Source of the DNA: Mycolicibacterium sp. S2-37
GTDB lineage: Bacteria > Actinomycetota > Actinomycetes > Mycobacteriales > Mycobacteriaceae
Direction: 5' to 3'
Assembly: GCF_017352375.1 (NCBI RefSeq)
Contig: NZ_JAFEVR010000009.1
Span: 248,001-312,000 of the forward strand
DNA length: 64,000 nt
The notes below the pieces were generated by a model. That model was not told the origin of the DNA. It saw only the letters and a list, made by a program, of their open reading frames with translations, and made no database searches. A program made the translations under genes and the position numbers. Below, piece after piece: positions 16,506 through 25,938 of this stretch (within the stretch, counting starts at the first letter, position 1; each line of letters opens with the position of its first letter).

Positions 16506-17615
16506 GTGGACCGTCGACCGGTGTCGGCTGCGCTGCCGGAGTTCCCATGGGACACGCTCGCCGAATCCGGTGCGCGTGCCCGGTCCCATCCCGACGGCAT
16601 CGTCGACCTGTCGGTGGGCACCCCCGTCGACCCGGTGGCCCCGCTGATCCGTGACGCGCTGGCGGCGGCGAGCGCGGCTCCCGGCTATCCGACCACTGCG
16701 GGTACGCCCGCGCTGCGGGCCTCGGCCAAGACGGCGCTCGGGCGTCGTTACGGCGTGACCGGCCTCGCCGACGACGCGGTGCTGCCGGTGGTCGGGACCA
16801 AGGAGCTGATCGCCTGGCTGCCGACGCTGCTGGGCCTGGGCGCGGGCGACGCCGTGGTCGTTCCCGAACTCGCCTACCCCACCTACGAGGTGGGTGCCCG
16901 GTTGGCGCGGGCGCAGGTGGTCCGCGCCGACTCGCTGACCCAGCTGGGACCGCAGCGGCCGGCGTTGATCTACCTGAACTCGCCGAGCAACCCCACCGGC
17001 AAGGTGCTCGGCGTCGACCACCTCCGCAAGGTGGTGGGCTGGGCCCGGGACCGCGGTGTGCTCGTTGCCAGCGATGAGTGCTACCTCGGCCTGGCGTGGG
17101 ACGCCGAGCCGTTCTCTGTACTGCATCCCGACGTGTGTGGCGGCGACCACACCGGGCTGCTCGCCATCCACTCGCTGTCGAAGACGTCCTCGCTGGCGGG
17201 TTATCGCGCCGGGTTCGTCGCCGGCGATCCGGCGGTGGTCGCCGAGCTGCTCGCGGTGCGCAAACACGCCGGGATGATGGTGCCCACACCGGTCCAGGCG
17301 GCGATGGTCGCCGCCCTCGATGACGACGCCCACGAGCGTGAACAGCGCGAGCGCTACGCGCGCCGACGTCGGGTTTTGCTGCCGGCACTGCAAGATGCCG
17401 GGTTCACCGTCGACGACTCAGAAGCCGGGCTGTACCTGTGGTCGACCCGCGCGGAGCCCTGTCGCACGACGGTCGGCTGGCTGGCCGAACGCGGAATCCT
17501 GGCCGCACCCGGCGAGTTCTACGGCCCCCGCGGCGCGCAACACGTACGCCTGGCGCTCACCGCCACCGACGCGCGCATCGACGCCGCCGCGCGGCGGCTC
17601 TCGAACCAGCCCTAG
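16506..17615 (+). CDS. dapC: N-succinyldiaminopimelate aminotransferase DapC
   Basis: PLP-dependent class I/II aminotransferase (369 residues) that makes N-succinyl-LL-diaminopimelate, feeding lysine and peptidoglycan synthesis. The PLP-lysine lies in HSLSKTSSLAGYRAGF (K at about 226), with SPSNPTGK and SDECYLGL as the conserved cofactor blocks. dapD and dapE of the same branch lie 15 kb downstream. The start GTG 16506 gives an N-terminus of the expected length. Its last 4 bases overlap the MarR gene on the other strand. Confidence 0.95.
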   Translation: MDRRPVSAALPEFPWDTLAESGARARSHPDGIVDLSVGTPVDPVAPLIRDALAAASAAPGYPTTAGTPALRASAKTALGRRYGVTGLADDAVLPVVGTKELIAWLPTLLGLGAGDAVVVPELAYPTYEVGARLARAQVVRADSLTQLGPQRPALIYLNSPSNPTGKVLGVDHLRKVVGWARDRGVLVASDECYLGLAWDAEPFSVLHPDVCGGDHTGLLAIHSLSKTSSLAGYRAGFVAGDPAVVAELLAVRKHAGMMVPTPVQAAMVAALDDDAHEREQRERYARRRRVLLPALQDAGFTVDDSEAGLYLWSTRAEPCRTTVGWLAERGILAAPGEFYGPRGAQHVRLALTATDARIDAAARRLSNQP

Positions 17616-18064
17616 CCCATTGCGGCCAGCCGCTGGAGCAGCGGCGCCGCCTCGGCCAGCAGCGCGGCTTCCTGCGCCGTCATGGTCGACAGCTGACCGC
17701 GGACACCATCCGCCCACACCGCGTCGATCCGCTTCTTGTGTTCGGCCGCCTTCGCGGTGAGCCGCAATCGGATCGATCGGCGGTCGTGCGCGTCGGGGGA
17801 GCGCTCGATCAATCCTCGCTCGACCAGTCGCCGCACGGTGGTGCTGACATTGCTCGGCTGCAGTGCCAGGATGCGCGCGACGTCGGAGACGGTGACGCCG
17901 GGATGGTCCGACACGGTCCGGATCACCTCGAACTCCGAATGCGGCAACGGGTCCAGTCCCACCTGGCGCTCGCCGAAACGGCGCAGCGACCACACGACGG
18001 TCCGCACGGCGGCCGCGATGTCGCGAACGTCACGTGCGCTGACGGCTTCATTTGCAGGGGGCAC
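17612..18064 (-). CDS. MarR-family transcriptional regulator
   Basis: About 150 residues from GTG 18064. Winged helix-turn-helix core: PHSEFEVIRTVSDHPGVTV, then SDVARILALQPSNVSTTVRRL (recognition helix) and a wing in SPDAHDRRSIRLRLT. MarR repressors usually sense aromatic ligands or oxidants. It is divergent from the MFS exporter at 18122, with a perfect AT palindrome between the two, so it very probably represses both. Its stop overlaps the 3' end of dapC by 4 bases. Confidence 0.9.
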   Translation of the reverse strand: MPPANEAVSARDVRDIAAAVRTVVWSLRRFGERQVGLDPLPHSEFEVIRTVSDHPGVTVSDVARILALQPSNVSTTVRRLVERGLIERSPDAHDRRSIRLRLTAKAAEHKKRIDAVWADGVRGQLSTMTAQEAALLAEAAPLLQRLAAMG

Positions 18065-18086
18065 ATCGGCTACAGTACCTCTAAAG

Positions 18087-18098
18087 CTATATATATAG
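18087..18098. promoter_or_regulatory. MarR operator in the divergent MarR/MFS promoter
   Basis: Perfect 12-base palindrome CTATATATATAG in a 57-base divergent intergenic region of otherwise GC-rich DNA. It lies 23 bases from the MarR start and 24 from the MFS start, where it would overlap both core promoters. This is the classic place for autorepression plus exporter control; the binding itself is inferred. Confidence 0.65.
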
Positions 18099-18121
18099 TT
18101 ATAAATATGTGAGGGTTGTCC

Positions 18122-19327
18122 GTGGAAAGAGTGCGCACTGAATCGCCGTTGCCGCTGAGTTGGCTCGGCGTACTGGCATTGCTGACGGCCGTCGCGCCGC
18201 TGTCGATCGACATGTATCTGCCGGCGTTTCCCACCATGGCCGCCGAATTCGGCACCAGCGCCTCGGCCATCCAGCTGACGCTGACCACGTTCATGGTCGG
18301 GCTTGCGCTCGGTCAGCTCGTCATCGGACCGCTGTCCGACCGTTTCGGCCGCCGTCCGCTCATGTTGGCCGGCACCGTGGTCTGCGTGCTGGCCAGCGCG
18401 GCCTGTGCGCTGGCGCCCACCATCGAACTGCTCACCGCGTCGCGCTTCCTGCAGGGTTTCAGCGGCGCTGCGGGGGTGGTGCTCAGCCGTGCCGTGGTGT
18501 CCGACCGGGCGCGGGGGGCCGCGGCCGCGCGGATATTCAGCCTGATGATGATCATCAACGGCGTCGCGCCGGTCATCGCGCCGCTCATCGGTGGCACCCT
18601 GACCGAGCAGCTGGGCTGGCGCGGCGTGTTCTGGGTGCTCACTGCGCTGGCCGTCGCGATGGTCGTCGGCGTGGTCGCCGTATTGGGGGAGAGCCATCCG
18701 CCCGAGAACCGCATCACCGGCGGTCTGTCGGCGATGCTGCGTGACGCCCGGTCCGTTCTGGTCAACCGCCGCTACATCGGCTACACGCTGGCCTTCTCGT
18801 TCAGTTTCGCGGTGATGTTCGCCTACATCGCGGCCTCGCCGTTCGTCCTGCAGAACGTGCTGGGGCTGTCCAAGATCGGCTACTCGTTCGCCTTCGCCGC
18901 CAATGCGGTCGGTCTGGTGGTCATGAATGCGGTCAACGCGAAGATCGTCGGCCGCTTCGGACAGCGCCGGCTGCTGTCCCTCGGTGTCGCGCTACTGCTG
19001 CTGTTCTCGTCGCTGCTGCTGGTCGACGCGCTCGTCGGCCCCGTCCTGTGGGCGACGCTGATCCTGATGTGCGGCACCGTGTCGAGTATCGGTCTGGTGG
19101 TGGCCAACGCGACGTCGTTGGCGCTGGAGGAGGCGCACAACGCGGCGGGTACCGCCTCGGCGGTGCTGGGCGCGCTGCAGTTCGGGCTCGCGGCCGCGGT
19201 GTCCCCGCTGGTGGGGATCGGCGGCGACCACACCGCCGTTCCCATGGCGGTGGTCATGGTGGTCAGCGCGCTCGTCGGCGTCGGGGCGTTGGCCGGGTTG
19301 ACCCGTACACCGCGCGTTGCGGCCTGA
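18122..19327 (+). CDS. MFS drug exporter, Bcr/CflA type
   Basis: About 401 residues and 12 predicted membrane helices. The first helix contains TAVAPLSIDMYLPAFP, a hallmark of the Bcr/CflA drug-efflux family; motif A appears as GPLSDRFGRRP; motif C is suggested by RFLQGFSGAAG. GTG 18122 is preferred because GAGGG sits six bases upstream (TTG 18116 is possible). By family it is a proton-driven exporter in the inner membrane. It is controlled, by context, by the divergent MarR regulator. Confidence 0.9.
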   Translation: MERVRTESPLPLSWLGVLALLTAVAPLSIDMYLPAFPTMAAEFGTSASAIQLTLTTFMVGLALGQLVIGPLSDRFGRRPLMLAGTVVCVLASAACALAPTIELLTASRFLQGFSGAAGVVLSRAVVSDRARGAAAARIFSLMMIINGVAPVIAPLIGGTLTEQLGWRGVFWVLTALAVAMVVGVVAVLGESHPPENRITGGLSAMLRDARSVLVNRRYIGYTLAFSFSFAVMFAYIAASPFVLQNVLGLSKIGYSFAFAANAVGLVVMNAVNAKIVGRFGQRRLLSLGVALLLLFSSLLLVDALVGPVLWATLILMCGTVSSIGLVVANATSLALEEAHNAAGTASAVLGALQFGLAAAVSPLVGIGGDHTAVPMAVVMVVSALVGVGALAGLTRTPRVAA

Positions 19328-19358
19328 GCCTGCCCGGTAGGTAATACCGTCAAGGGTG

Positions 19359-21101
19359 ATGAGCGCGTTCACCACCCCAGAGAAGACCGACCGCTACCGC
19401 ACCGAGCAGTTCACCGGAGCGGTCGGCCTGAACTGGTACACCACCGATCCCACGCTGCAGGCGACGCTGGCCTACTACTTGCCTGCCGACCAGGTGGCGG
19501 TGGCGGAACCGCATCTGATCGCGATCGGGGACCTGATGGGCGGACCGGTCGCGAGGTGGGCGGAGGAGACCGACCGCCATCCGCCGACGCTGGAGCGTTA
19601 CGACCGCTGGGGTCACGATGTCAGCCGGGTGGTGATGCCGGCGTCGTTCATCCAGTCCAAGCGTGCGGTACTCGACGCGCAGCAGCGGCTGCGCGACGAG
19701 ATACGGGCAGCGGGTGGCCGCTCGGCGATCCCGATGTACATCGCGAACTATCTGCTCGACCAGGCCGACATCGGCATGGGGTGTGCGCTGGGCACCGGCG
19801 GGGGCATGGTGCAGGCGCTGGTCGCGGCGTACGCACCCGCCGACGTCCGGGACCATGTGCTCGCGAAGTTCGAATCCGGTGAGTGGGCGGGTGAGACGGC
19901 GCAGATGCTGACCGAGCGCACCGGCGGCTCCGACCTCGGGGCGCTGGAGACGACGGCCACCCGGGCCTCAGATGCGTGGCTGCTCAACGGGTTCAAGTGG
20001 TTCGCCTCCAACTGTGACGGGCAGGCGTTCGTCGTGCTGGCCAAGCCGGTCGGCGCGCCCGACTCCAGCCGCGGTGTGGCGACCTTCCTCGTGCTGCGCA
20101 CCCGTCGCGACGGATCGCGCAACGGGGTGCGGATTCGGCGGCTGAAGGACAAGCTCGGCACCCGGTCGGTCGCGTCCGGTGAGGTCGAGTTCGCCGATGC
20201 CGAGGCGTTCCTGCTCTCCGGTGAACCGTCCTCGGACGCCGGCCCGTCGGACGGCAGAGGGCTGGGCCGGATGATGGAGCTGACCAACGCCGCCCGCCTG
20301 GGTATCGCGCTGTTCGCGCTCGGTAACGCGCGCCGGGCGCTGGTCGAGTCGCTGTGCTACGCCCGCCGCCGACAGGCGTTCGGTTCCGCCCTGATCGACA
20401 AGCCGCTGATGCGGCGCAAGCTGGCCGAGATGATCGTCGACGTCGAGGCCGCCCAGGCTCTGGTGTTCGACGGCACCGGACTGGCGAACCACCGGCAGCC
20501 CAGCCGCATTCGTCAGCGAATCGCCGTGCCCGTGACCAAACTCAGGGTGTGCCGGCTCGGGATCACCATGGCCTCCGACGCCATCGAGATCCACGGCGGT
20601 AACGGCTATATCGAGGACTGGCCGGTCGCGCGGCTGTTGCGCGACGCGCAGGTCAACACCATCTGGGAGGGGCCCGACAACATCCTGTGCCTCGACGTGC
20701 GCCGCGGTATCGAGAAGGCGCAGGCCCACGAGGCACTGCTGACCCGCCTGCGCGACGCGGTGTCGGTGTCCGATGACGATGCGACGACCGCCCTGGTCTC
20801 GCAACGGGTTTCAGATCTCGAGGCCGCGGTCACCGCGTGGACGAAGCTCGACGGCGCGATCGCCGAGGCGCGGCTGTTCCCGCTGGCGCAGTTCATGGCC
20901 GACGTGTACGCCGGCGCACTGCTGACCGAACAGGCGGCCTGGGAGCGCGCCGAACGCGGAGACGACCGGAAAGCATTGGTGGCCAGTTTGTATGCGCGGC
21001 GCTACCTGGCTGACCGCGGTCCGTTGCGCGGCATCGACGACGACGGCGACGAGGCGATCGAGCGGTTCGACGAGCTGCTGGCGGGCGCGTTCACGGGGTG
21101 A
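19359..21101 (+). CDS. Acyl-CoA dehydrogenase, AidB-like
   Basis: About 580 residues, longer than classic ACADs (~380-400) and matching the AidB/DidB class. The N-terminal segment (about 1-160) contains NWYTTDPTLQATL and RYDRWGHDVSRVV. The FAD-binding middle block is TAQMLTERTGGSDLGA, and the C-terminal helical domain contains ARRRQAFGSALIDKPLMRRKLAEM and the IHGGNGYIEDWPVARLLRDAQ signature. It is a cytoplasmic FAD enzyme, either dehydrogenating an acyl-CoA or, as for AidB, tied to alkylation protection; the substrate is unknown. ATG 19359 and GTG 19356 are both possible. It overlaps the PucR gene by 11 bases, tail to tail. Confidence 0.9.
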   Translation: MSAFTTPEKTDRYRTEQFTGAVGLNWYTTDPTLQATLAYYLPADQVAVAEPHLIAIGDLMGGPVARWAEETDRHPPTLERYDRWGHDVSRVVMPASFIQSKRAVLDAQQRLRDEIRAAGGRSAIPMYIANYLLDQADIGMGCALGTGGGMVQALVAAYAPADVRDHVLAKFESGEWAGETAQMLTERTGGSDLGALETTATRASDAWLLNGFKWFASNCDGQAFVVLAKPVGAPDSSRGVATFLVLRTRRDGSRNGVRIRRLKDKLGTRSVASGEVEFADAEAFLLSGEPSSDAGPSDGRGLGRMMELTNAARLGIALFALGNARRALVESLCYARRRQAFGSALIDKPLMRRKLAEMIVDVEAAQALVFDGTGLANHRQPSRIRQRIAVPVTKLRVCRLGITMASDAIEIHGGNGYIEDWPVARLLRDAQVNTIWEGPDNILCLDVRRGIEKAQAHEALLTRLRDAVSVSDDDATTALVSQRVSDLEAAVTAWTKLDGAIAEARLFPLAQFMADVYAGALLTEQAAWERAERGDDRKALVASLYARRYLADRGPLRGIDDDGDEAIERFDELLAGAFTG

Positions 21102-22662
21102 GCGGATCGGTGGCCCGCAGGCTCAGCGCGAGCACCAGCCGGTCGTCCGCGTCGGCCAGCGAGGCGCCCAGCACGCTCTCGAGGCGGCGCATCCGGTAGC
21201 GGACCGTGTTGGCGTGCACGTGCAGGCGGCGCGCCACCGCCGCGACGTCTCCGAAGCCGTCGAGGTAGGCGGCCAGCGTGTCGGCCAGCACCGGATCCTG
21301 TTCGCGCAGCGCGGGTATTCGCGGATCGATCAGCCGGGGCTGGCCCGCGACCTGGGCGACAATGTCGTCGAGCAACACCGTCGTGCGCGCCTCGGAGAGC
21401 GATGTCACCTGCCCGATCGCGGCGGGATGACGGGTCGCGCTGTCGAAGACGCGGTCGATGTCGAGGCGCGTCGCCGCCACTGAATCGAGTCCTGCCAACG
21501 GGGAGGCGATCACTGCTCGCACCGCGGTTCCCCGCTCGCGCTGCAGCGCGGCGACCACACCGCGGACCCACGAGGTCACCGTCGACGCCGCTCCGATCTT
21601 CGGCAGCAACACGTACACCCGGTCATCGGCGGGGACGACCTGGGCGTCCGCGCGAAACGCCGTGGCGCTCAGAGCGATCACCTCGGCGAGCCCGGGCCCG
21701 CCGCGGAAGCCGATGAGTGCTGCGCGGCCGTCGGCGTCGAGGCCCAGGTCGCGGGCGATGGTGGCCGTGTCGGCGGTGTCGTCATCGGTCAGGCCGAGGA
21801 GGTCGCGCAGCCGCAGCGTGTGCACCGACGGCGTCGCCGCCATCCTGGCCAGGATTCGCGCCGCCAGAACGGCGCCGCCGCGCAGCGCCTCGTCGGCATC
21901 GTCGGCCAGCGGTTCGGAGCCCTGCTGGAGCCAGATGGTTCCGCCGAACCTCGGCGGCCTGCGCGTCGCGGTCAGCTGGATACCCACGGCCAGCCGGGGC
22001 CGTAGCCGCAGTTCCGGTCGTTCGGCGACCCGCACCACGTCGGAACCGGAACGCAGCGCGTCGAAGACGCCGGCTTCGGCGAGCCATTCCAGATGGGCCG
22101 GGGGGCCGGCCCGGCCCAGGATGGACAGCCGCCGCAGATCGTCGGCGTCGTCGTTCGGCGACGAGTACGCCAGCACATGGGATCCCTCGTCCTCGACGGT
22201 GACCAGGCCGCGGGTGCGGTCGGCGATGGACTGCGCGAGCGCGAAGAGATCGTTGGCGCCGGGCAACTGCGGATCGTCGTGATCGCGGCCATGGTCGAGG
22301 AAGTGCGTCACCAACCGGTACGCGCGCTCCCAGCGGGCGTGGGGATCCACCGCGACCACCGCGACGCCCAGCTGCGAGGCCCGGCGCTGCAACGTCGCGG
22401 TGGGTTCCTTGACGAACACGGCCACCGGTCTGCGCACCTGTTGTTCGAGCCAGCGGGCCGCGGCCTCATCGGGCACGCCCAGCAGGAAGAACAGATCGGC
22501 GTTGCCCGCTGCCCTGGCCACACCGAGGCGGACGTCGTCGGCGTCGACGAGGGCGACCGAACCGACGGCGGCGTCGAGCCCGCGCGGCGCGACGGCCAGC
22601 GTGACCATGGTGCGGTCCAGCGCCAGCAGGATGTCACCGAGCCGGACGCGCGCAGGGCTCAT
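21091..22662 (-). CDS. PucR-family regulator, probable controller of proline catabolism
   Basis: 523 residues. An N-terminal sensor region of unclear fold is followed by a GGDEF-related middle domain (CdaR-like) and a C-terminal PucR helix-turn-helix (VAAVARRLHVHANTVRYRMRRLESVLG, about residues 480-506). It is divergent from pruA with 85 bases between them, as with Rv1186c and Rv1187. By family it is a proline-responsive activator of pruAB. A near-palindrome in the gap is a candidate site. Confidence 0.9.
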   Translation of the reverse strand: MSPARVRLGDILLALDRTMVTLAVAPRGLDAAVGSVALVDADDVRLGVARAAGNADLFFLLGVPDEAAARWLEQQVRRPVAVFVKEPTATLQRRASQLGVAVVAVDPHARWERAYRLVTHFLDHGRDHDDPQLPGANDLFALAQSIADRTRGLVTVEDEGSHVLAYSSPNDDADDLRRLSILGRAGPPAHLEWLAEAGVFDALRSGSDVVRVAERPELRLRPRLAVGIQLTATRRPPRFGGTIWLQQGSEPLADDADEALRGGAVLAARILARMAATPSVHTLRLRDLLGLTDDDTADTATIARDLGLDADGRAALIGFRGGPGLAEVIALSATAFRADAQVVPADDRVYVLLPKIGAASTVTSWVRGVVAALQRERGTAVRAVIASPLAGLDSVAATRLDIDRVFDSATRHPAAIGQVTSLSEARTTVLLDDIVAQVAGQPRLIDPRIPALREQDPVLADTLAAYLDGFGDVAAVARRLHVHANTVRYRMRRLESVLGASLADADDRLVLALSLRATDPLTP

Positions 22663-22695
22663 GTTGTCCGATCGTAACTGCGCAGCGTCGGTTCT

Positions 22696-22711
22696 TTGGC
22701 CGATCGGCTAA
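22696..22711. promoter_or_regulatory. Near-palindrome in the PucR/pruA divergent promoter
   Basis: TTGGCCGATCGGCTAA, seven of eight base pairs symmetric. A second copy of the core ccgatcg is at 22668-22674, 32 bases away, next to the regulator's start. The paired sites suggest autoregulation and activation of pruA by the PucR protein; not proven by sequence. Confidence 0.45.
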
Positions 22712-22747
22712 CTACGGGCGGTGGGTCGACAGAGGACTCTGACGAGC

Positions 22748-24376
22748 ATGGACGCGATCAGTGACGTACCCGCGCCGGCCAACGAGCCGGTCCACGATTT
22801 CGCCCCCGGCTCACCGGAGCGCACCCGGCTCATCGACGCGATCGACGACCTCACCACCGCACCGATCGATCTGCCCCACGTCATCGGCGGCCGGCACCGG
22901 ATGGGCGCGGGTGACCGCATCGACGTCGTGCAACCGCACCGGCACACGTCGGTGCTGGGGACGCTGACCAACGCCGACCACGCCGACGCCACCGCGGCCG
23001 TCGACGCGGCGATGGCGGCCAAGCCGGACTGGGAGGCGATGCCGTTCGACGAACGGGCGGCGGTGTTCCTGCGCGCAGCCGATCTGCTGTCGGGCCCGTG
23101 GCGCGAGAAGGTGGCCGCCGCGACGATGCTCGGCCAGTCGAAGTCGGCGTACCAGGCGGAGATCGACGCGCCGTGCGAGCTGATCGACTTCTGGCGCTTC
23201 AACGTCGCCTTCGCCCGCCAGATCCTCGCCCAGCAACCGGTGAGCAGCCGTGGTGTGTGGAACCGCTCCGATTACCGACCGCTCGAGGGCTTCGTGTACG
23301 CGATCACCCCGTTCAACTTCACCGCGATCGCCGGGAATCTGCCCACCGCGCCCGCGTTGATGGGCAATACCGTCGTGTGGAAACCCTCACCGACACAGAT
23401 GTTCTCGGCCTACTTTACGATGCAGCTGCTGGAAGCCGCCGGTCTGCCGCCCGGGGTGATCAACCTCGTCGCCGGGGACGGCCGGGCGGTGTCGGAGGTG
23501 GTGCTGGCCGATCCGCGGCTTGCGGGCATCCACTTCACCGGATCCACCACCACCTTCCAGCATCTGTGGCGCGAGGTCGGCACGAACATCGAGCGCTATC
23601 AGAGTTATCCGCGCCTGGTGGGGGAGACCGGCGGCAAGGACTTCGTCGTGGCACACACCAGCGCGAACCCCGACGTGCTGCGCACCGCGCTGATCCGCGG
23701 CGCTTTCGACTACCAGGGGCAGAAGTGCTCTGCGGCCTCGCGTGCGTTCGTGCCGCGCTCGGTGTGGCAGCGGATGGGCGACGATTTCCTCGGCGCCACC
23801 GAGACCCTGCGCTACGGCGACGTCAGCGATCTGACGAACTTCGGTGGTGCGCTGATCGACAAACGGGCGTTCGACAAGAACGTCGCGGCGATCGAGCGGG
23901 CCAAGACCGCTCCCAACGTCACCATCGCCGTCGGCGGTGAATACGACGACAGCGATGGCTACTTCGTGCGTCCGACCGTACTGGTGTCCGACGACCCGGC
24001 CGACGAGTCGTTGCGCGAGGAGTACTTCGGTCCGATCCTGGCGGTGCACGTCTACCCCGACGCCGAGTTCGACGCCATCCTCGACGTCGTCGACGGCGGC
24101 GCACGCTACGCCCTGACCGGAGCGGTGATCGCCGACGACCGCGCCGCGGTGCTACGGGCGCAGCATCGGCTGCGGCACACGGCAGGAAACTTCTATGTCA
24201 ACGACAAGCCGACTGGTGCGGTGGTGGGTCAGCAGCCGTTCGGCGGATCGCGGGCATCGGGCACCAACGACAAGGCCGGGTCACCGATGAACCTGCTTCG
24301 CTGGACCTCGGCGCGTTCGATCAAGGAGAACTTCGTGCCGCCGACCGAGCACACCTATCCCCACATGGAGGGGTGA
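22748..24376 (+). CDS. pruA: L-glutamate-gamma-semialdehyde (P5C) dehydrogenase PruA
   Basis: NAD+-dependent aldehyde dehydrogenase, 542 residues, second step of proline to glutamate. The catalytic cysteine is in GQKCSAASR (about C327) and the general-base glutamate in VGETGGKDF. The conserved PFNFTAIAGNLP and FTGSTTTF (NAD-binding) blocks are present, and the C-terminus is long as in the monofunctional actinobacterial enzyme. ATG 22748 (MDAISDVPAPANEPVHD) is chosen because the homologous protein begins at the same motif; the in-frame GTG 22721 is less likely. It is followed by pruB after 3 bases, so the two are one operon. Confidence 0.96.
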   Translation: MDAISDVPAPANEPVHDFAPGSPERTRLIDAIDDLTTAPIDLPHVIGGRHRMGAGDRIDVVQPHRHTSVLGTLTNADHADATAAVDAAMAAKPDWEAMPFDERAAVFLRAADLLSGPWREKVAAATMLGQSKSAYQAEIDAPCELIDFWRFNVAFARQILAQQPVSSRGVWNRSDYRPLEGFVYAITPFNFTAIAGNLPTAPALMGNTVVWKPSPTQMFSAYFTMQLLEAAGLPPGVINLVAGDGRAVSEVVLADPRLAGIHFTGSTTTFQHLWREVGTNIERYQSYPRLVGETGGKDFVVAHTSANPDVLRTALIRGAFDYQGQKCSAASRAFVPRSVWQRMGDDFLGATETLRYGDVSDLTNFGGALIDKRAFDKNVAAIERAKTAPNVTIAVGGEYDDSDGYFVRPTVLVSDDPADESLREEYFGPILAVHVYPDAEFDAILDVVDGGARYALTGAVIADDRAAVLRAQHRLRHTAGNFYVNDKPTGAVVGQQPFGGSRASGTNDKAGSPMNLLRWTSARSIKENFVPPTEHTYPHMEG

Positions 24377-24379
24377 GCG

Positions 24380-25339
24380 GTGGGTGCGTTCCAGCGGTTG
24401 GCGCGGCCGGTCATCCTGGCGGCGAGCAGATCGTCCCGGCTGCGCCGCACCGTCGAGCGCATCCCCCTCACCCGTGAGGTCGTGCACCGGTTCGTGCCGG
24501 GTGAGACGGTCGACGATGCGCTGACAAGTGTTGCCGCGCTGCGCGATTCACACAGGATGGTCAGTGTCGACTACCTGGGTGAGGACGTGACCGACGCCGA
24601 CGCCGCCTCGGCCACCGTCGATGCCTACGTGAAGCTGCTCGATGCGCTGGGCCGTCGCGAGGAACGGGCGCGCGGCGAGGTCCGCCCGCTCGAGGTGTCG
24701 ATGAAGCTCTCAGCGCTCGGGCAGGCCCTGGCACGCGACGGGGAGAAGATCGCGCTGGAGAACGCACGAACCATCTGCAGCCATGCCGAGCAGGTCGGCG
24801 CGTGGGTGACCGTCGACGCCGAAGACCACACCACCACCGATTCGACGCTGTCGATCGTGCGCGAACTCCGCTCGGAATACCCCTGGCTCGGTACGGTGCT
24901 GCAGGCGTACCTCCGGCGCACCCCGGGCGACTGTGAGGAGTTCGCGGCGTCCGGCGCCCGGATCCGGTTGTGCAAGGGGGCTTACGACGAACCCGATTCG
25001 GTGGCGTTGCGGGATGCGGCTGCGGTCACCGACGCGTATCTGCGTTGCCTGGAGATCCTCATGGCGGGTCGCGGCTATCCGATGGTGGCGTCGCACGACC
25101 CGGTGGTGATCGAGGCGGTACCGGCGTTGGCGCGCAGACATGGCCGCGACGCAACGAGATTCGAATACCAGATGCTGTACGGCATCCGGGACAACGAGCA
25201 GCGTCGGCTCGCGGACGCGGGCGACACGGTGCGCGTCTATCTTCCGTTCGGCACGCAGTGGTACGGCTACCTGGTGCGCCGGCTCGCCGAACGACCCGCG
25301 AACCTGGCGTTCTTCGTGCGGGCGATCGTGCAGCACTGA
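24380..25339 (+). CDS. pruB: Proline dehydrogenase PruB
   Basis: FAD-dependent monofunctional proline dehydrogenase (319 residues, (beta/alpha)8 barrel), which oxidises proline to pyrroline-5-carboxylate and passes electrons to quinones at the membrane. Typical motifs: VSMKLSALG, VTVDAEDHTTTDSTL, LQAYLRRT, IRLCKGAYDEP, FEYQMLYGIRD and the C-terminal VRVYLPFGTQWYGYLVRRLAERP carrying FAD/substrate arginines. GTG start, 3 bases after pruA, so translation is coupled. In M. tuberculosis sigI follows; here the next gene is an unrelated secreted protein on the other strand. Confidence 0.96.
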   Translation: MGAFQRLARPVILAASRSSRLRRTVERIPLTREVVHRFVPGETVDDALTSVAALRDSHRMVSVDYLGEDVTDADAASATVDAYVKLLDALGRREERARGEVRPLEVSMKLSALGQALARDGEKIALENARTICSHAEQVGAWVTVDAEDHTTTDSTLSIVRELRSEYPWLGTVLQAYLRRTPGDCEEFAASGARIRLCKGAYDEPDSVALRDAAAVTDAYLRCLEILMAGRGYPMVASHDPVVIEAVPALARRHGRDATRFEYQMLYGIRDNEQRRLADAGDTVRVYLPFGTQWYGYLVRRLAERPANLAFFVRAIVQH

Positions 25340-25349
25340 ACTCCCGCGG

Positions 25350-25871
25350 TCACCACACCGGGGTCGCAGCGACCGCCATCGTCACGTTGCCGCTGCACGG
25401 GCCGCCGTAGATCTCGGTGGTCCAACTGCCCTGCAGTGAACCGTCGCGCTGCGGAACGTAGTAGGAGAAGCTGCGGGCGGGCGCCCATACCTTCGGCTGA
25501 CCGTCGCCCATGAAGCAGTCCCACTGCCAGTCGTAGGACTGCGTCCATCGGGCGCCGTCCCAGGTGTAGCGCAGCGGCTGCGGAATGGTCGGGTTCGCCG
25601 GCCGAGGCCCACTGACGACGGTGGCGATGCAGATGCCGCTGGCACAGTCGGTCTTGAAGACGTAGGAGGCGGCGAAGTCGGCCTCGGGTTGCCGTGCGGC
25701 CGAGCTGGTTCCGCCCTTCTTGGAGGCGAAGCTGACGAGCGAGAACGGTCCGGTCCAGAGTTGGCCCACCGGCGCGCCGGCGGTGGGTGGCGCCGTCGCG
25801 AGCATGCCCGCCATGGCGGCCATGACGGCAGCTGCTGTCAGCAGCGCCGTTAACGCTCGACGGGTCGCCAT
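25350..25871 (-). CDS. Secreted hypothetical protein (Rv2253-like)
   Basis: 173 residues from ATG 25871, which has gaggaagg just upstream. Signal peptide about 1-32 (ALTALLTAAAVMAAMAGML, cleavage near TAGA). The mature domain is rich in Trp, Tyr and Cys, with four cysteines (DCASGIC, DCF, GPC) suited to two disulfides and a WDGARWTQSYDWQWDCF core. The pattern resembles the exported mycobacterial protein Rv2253, function unknown. It converges on pruB with a 10-base gap. Confidence 0.75.
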   Translation of the reverse strand: MATRRALTALLTAAAVMAAMAGMLATAPPTAGAPVGQLWTGPFSLVSFASKKGGTSSAARQPEADFAASYVFKTDCASGICIATVVSGPRPANPTIPQPLRYTWDGARWTQSYDWQWDCFMGDGQPKVWAPARSFSYYVPQRDGSLQGSWTTEIYGGPCSGNVTMAVAATPVW

Positions 25872-25938
25872 CGCCTTCCTCGCACTTCTCGACTGGAAGC
25901 ACAAGCGTAACGGCGGTTTTGGCCCTCATCCTGGCCCG

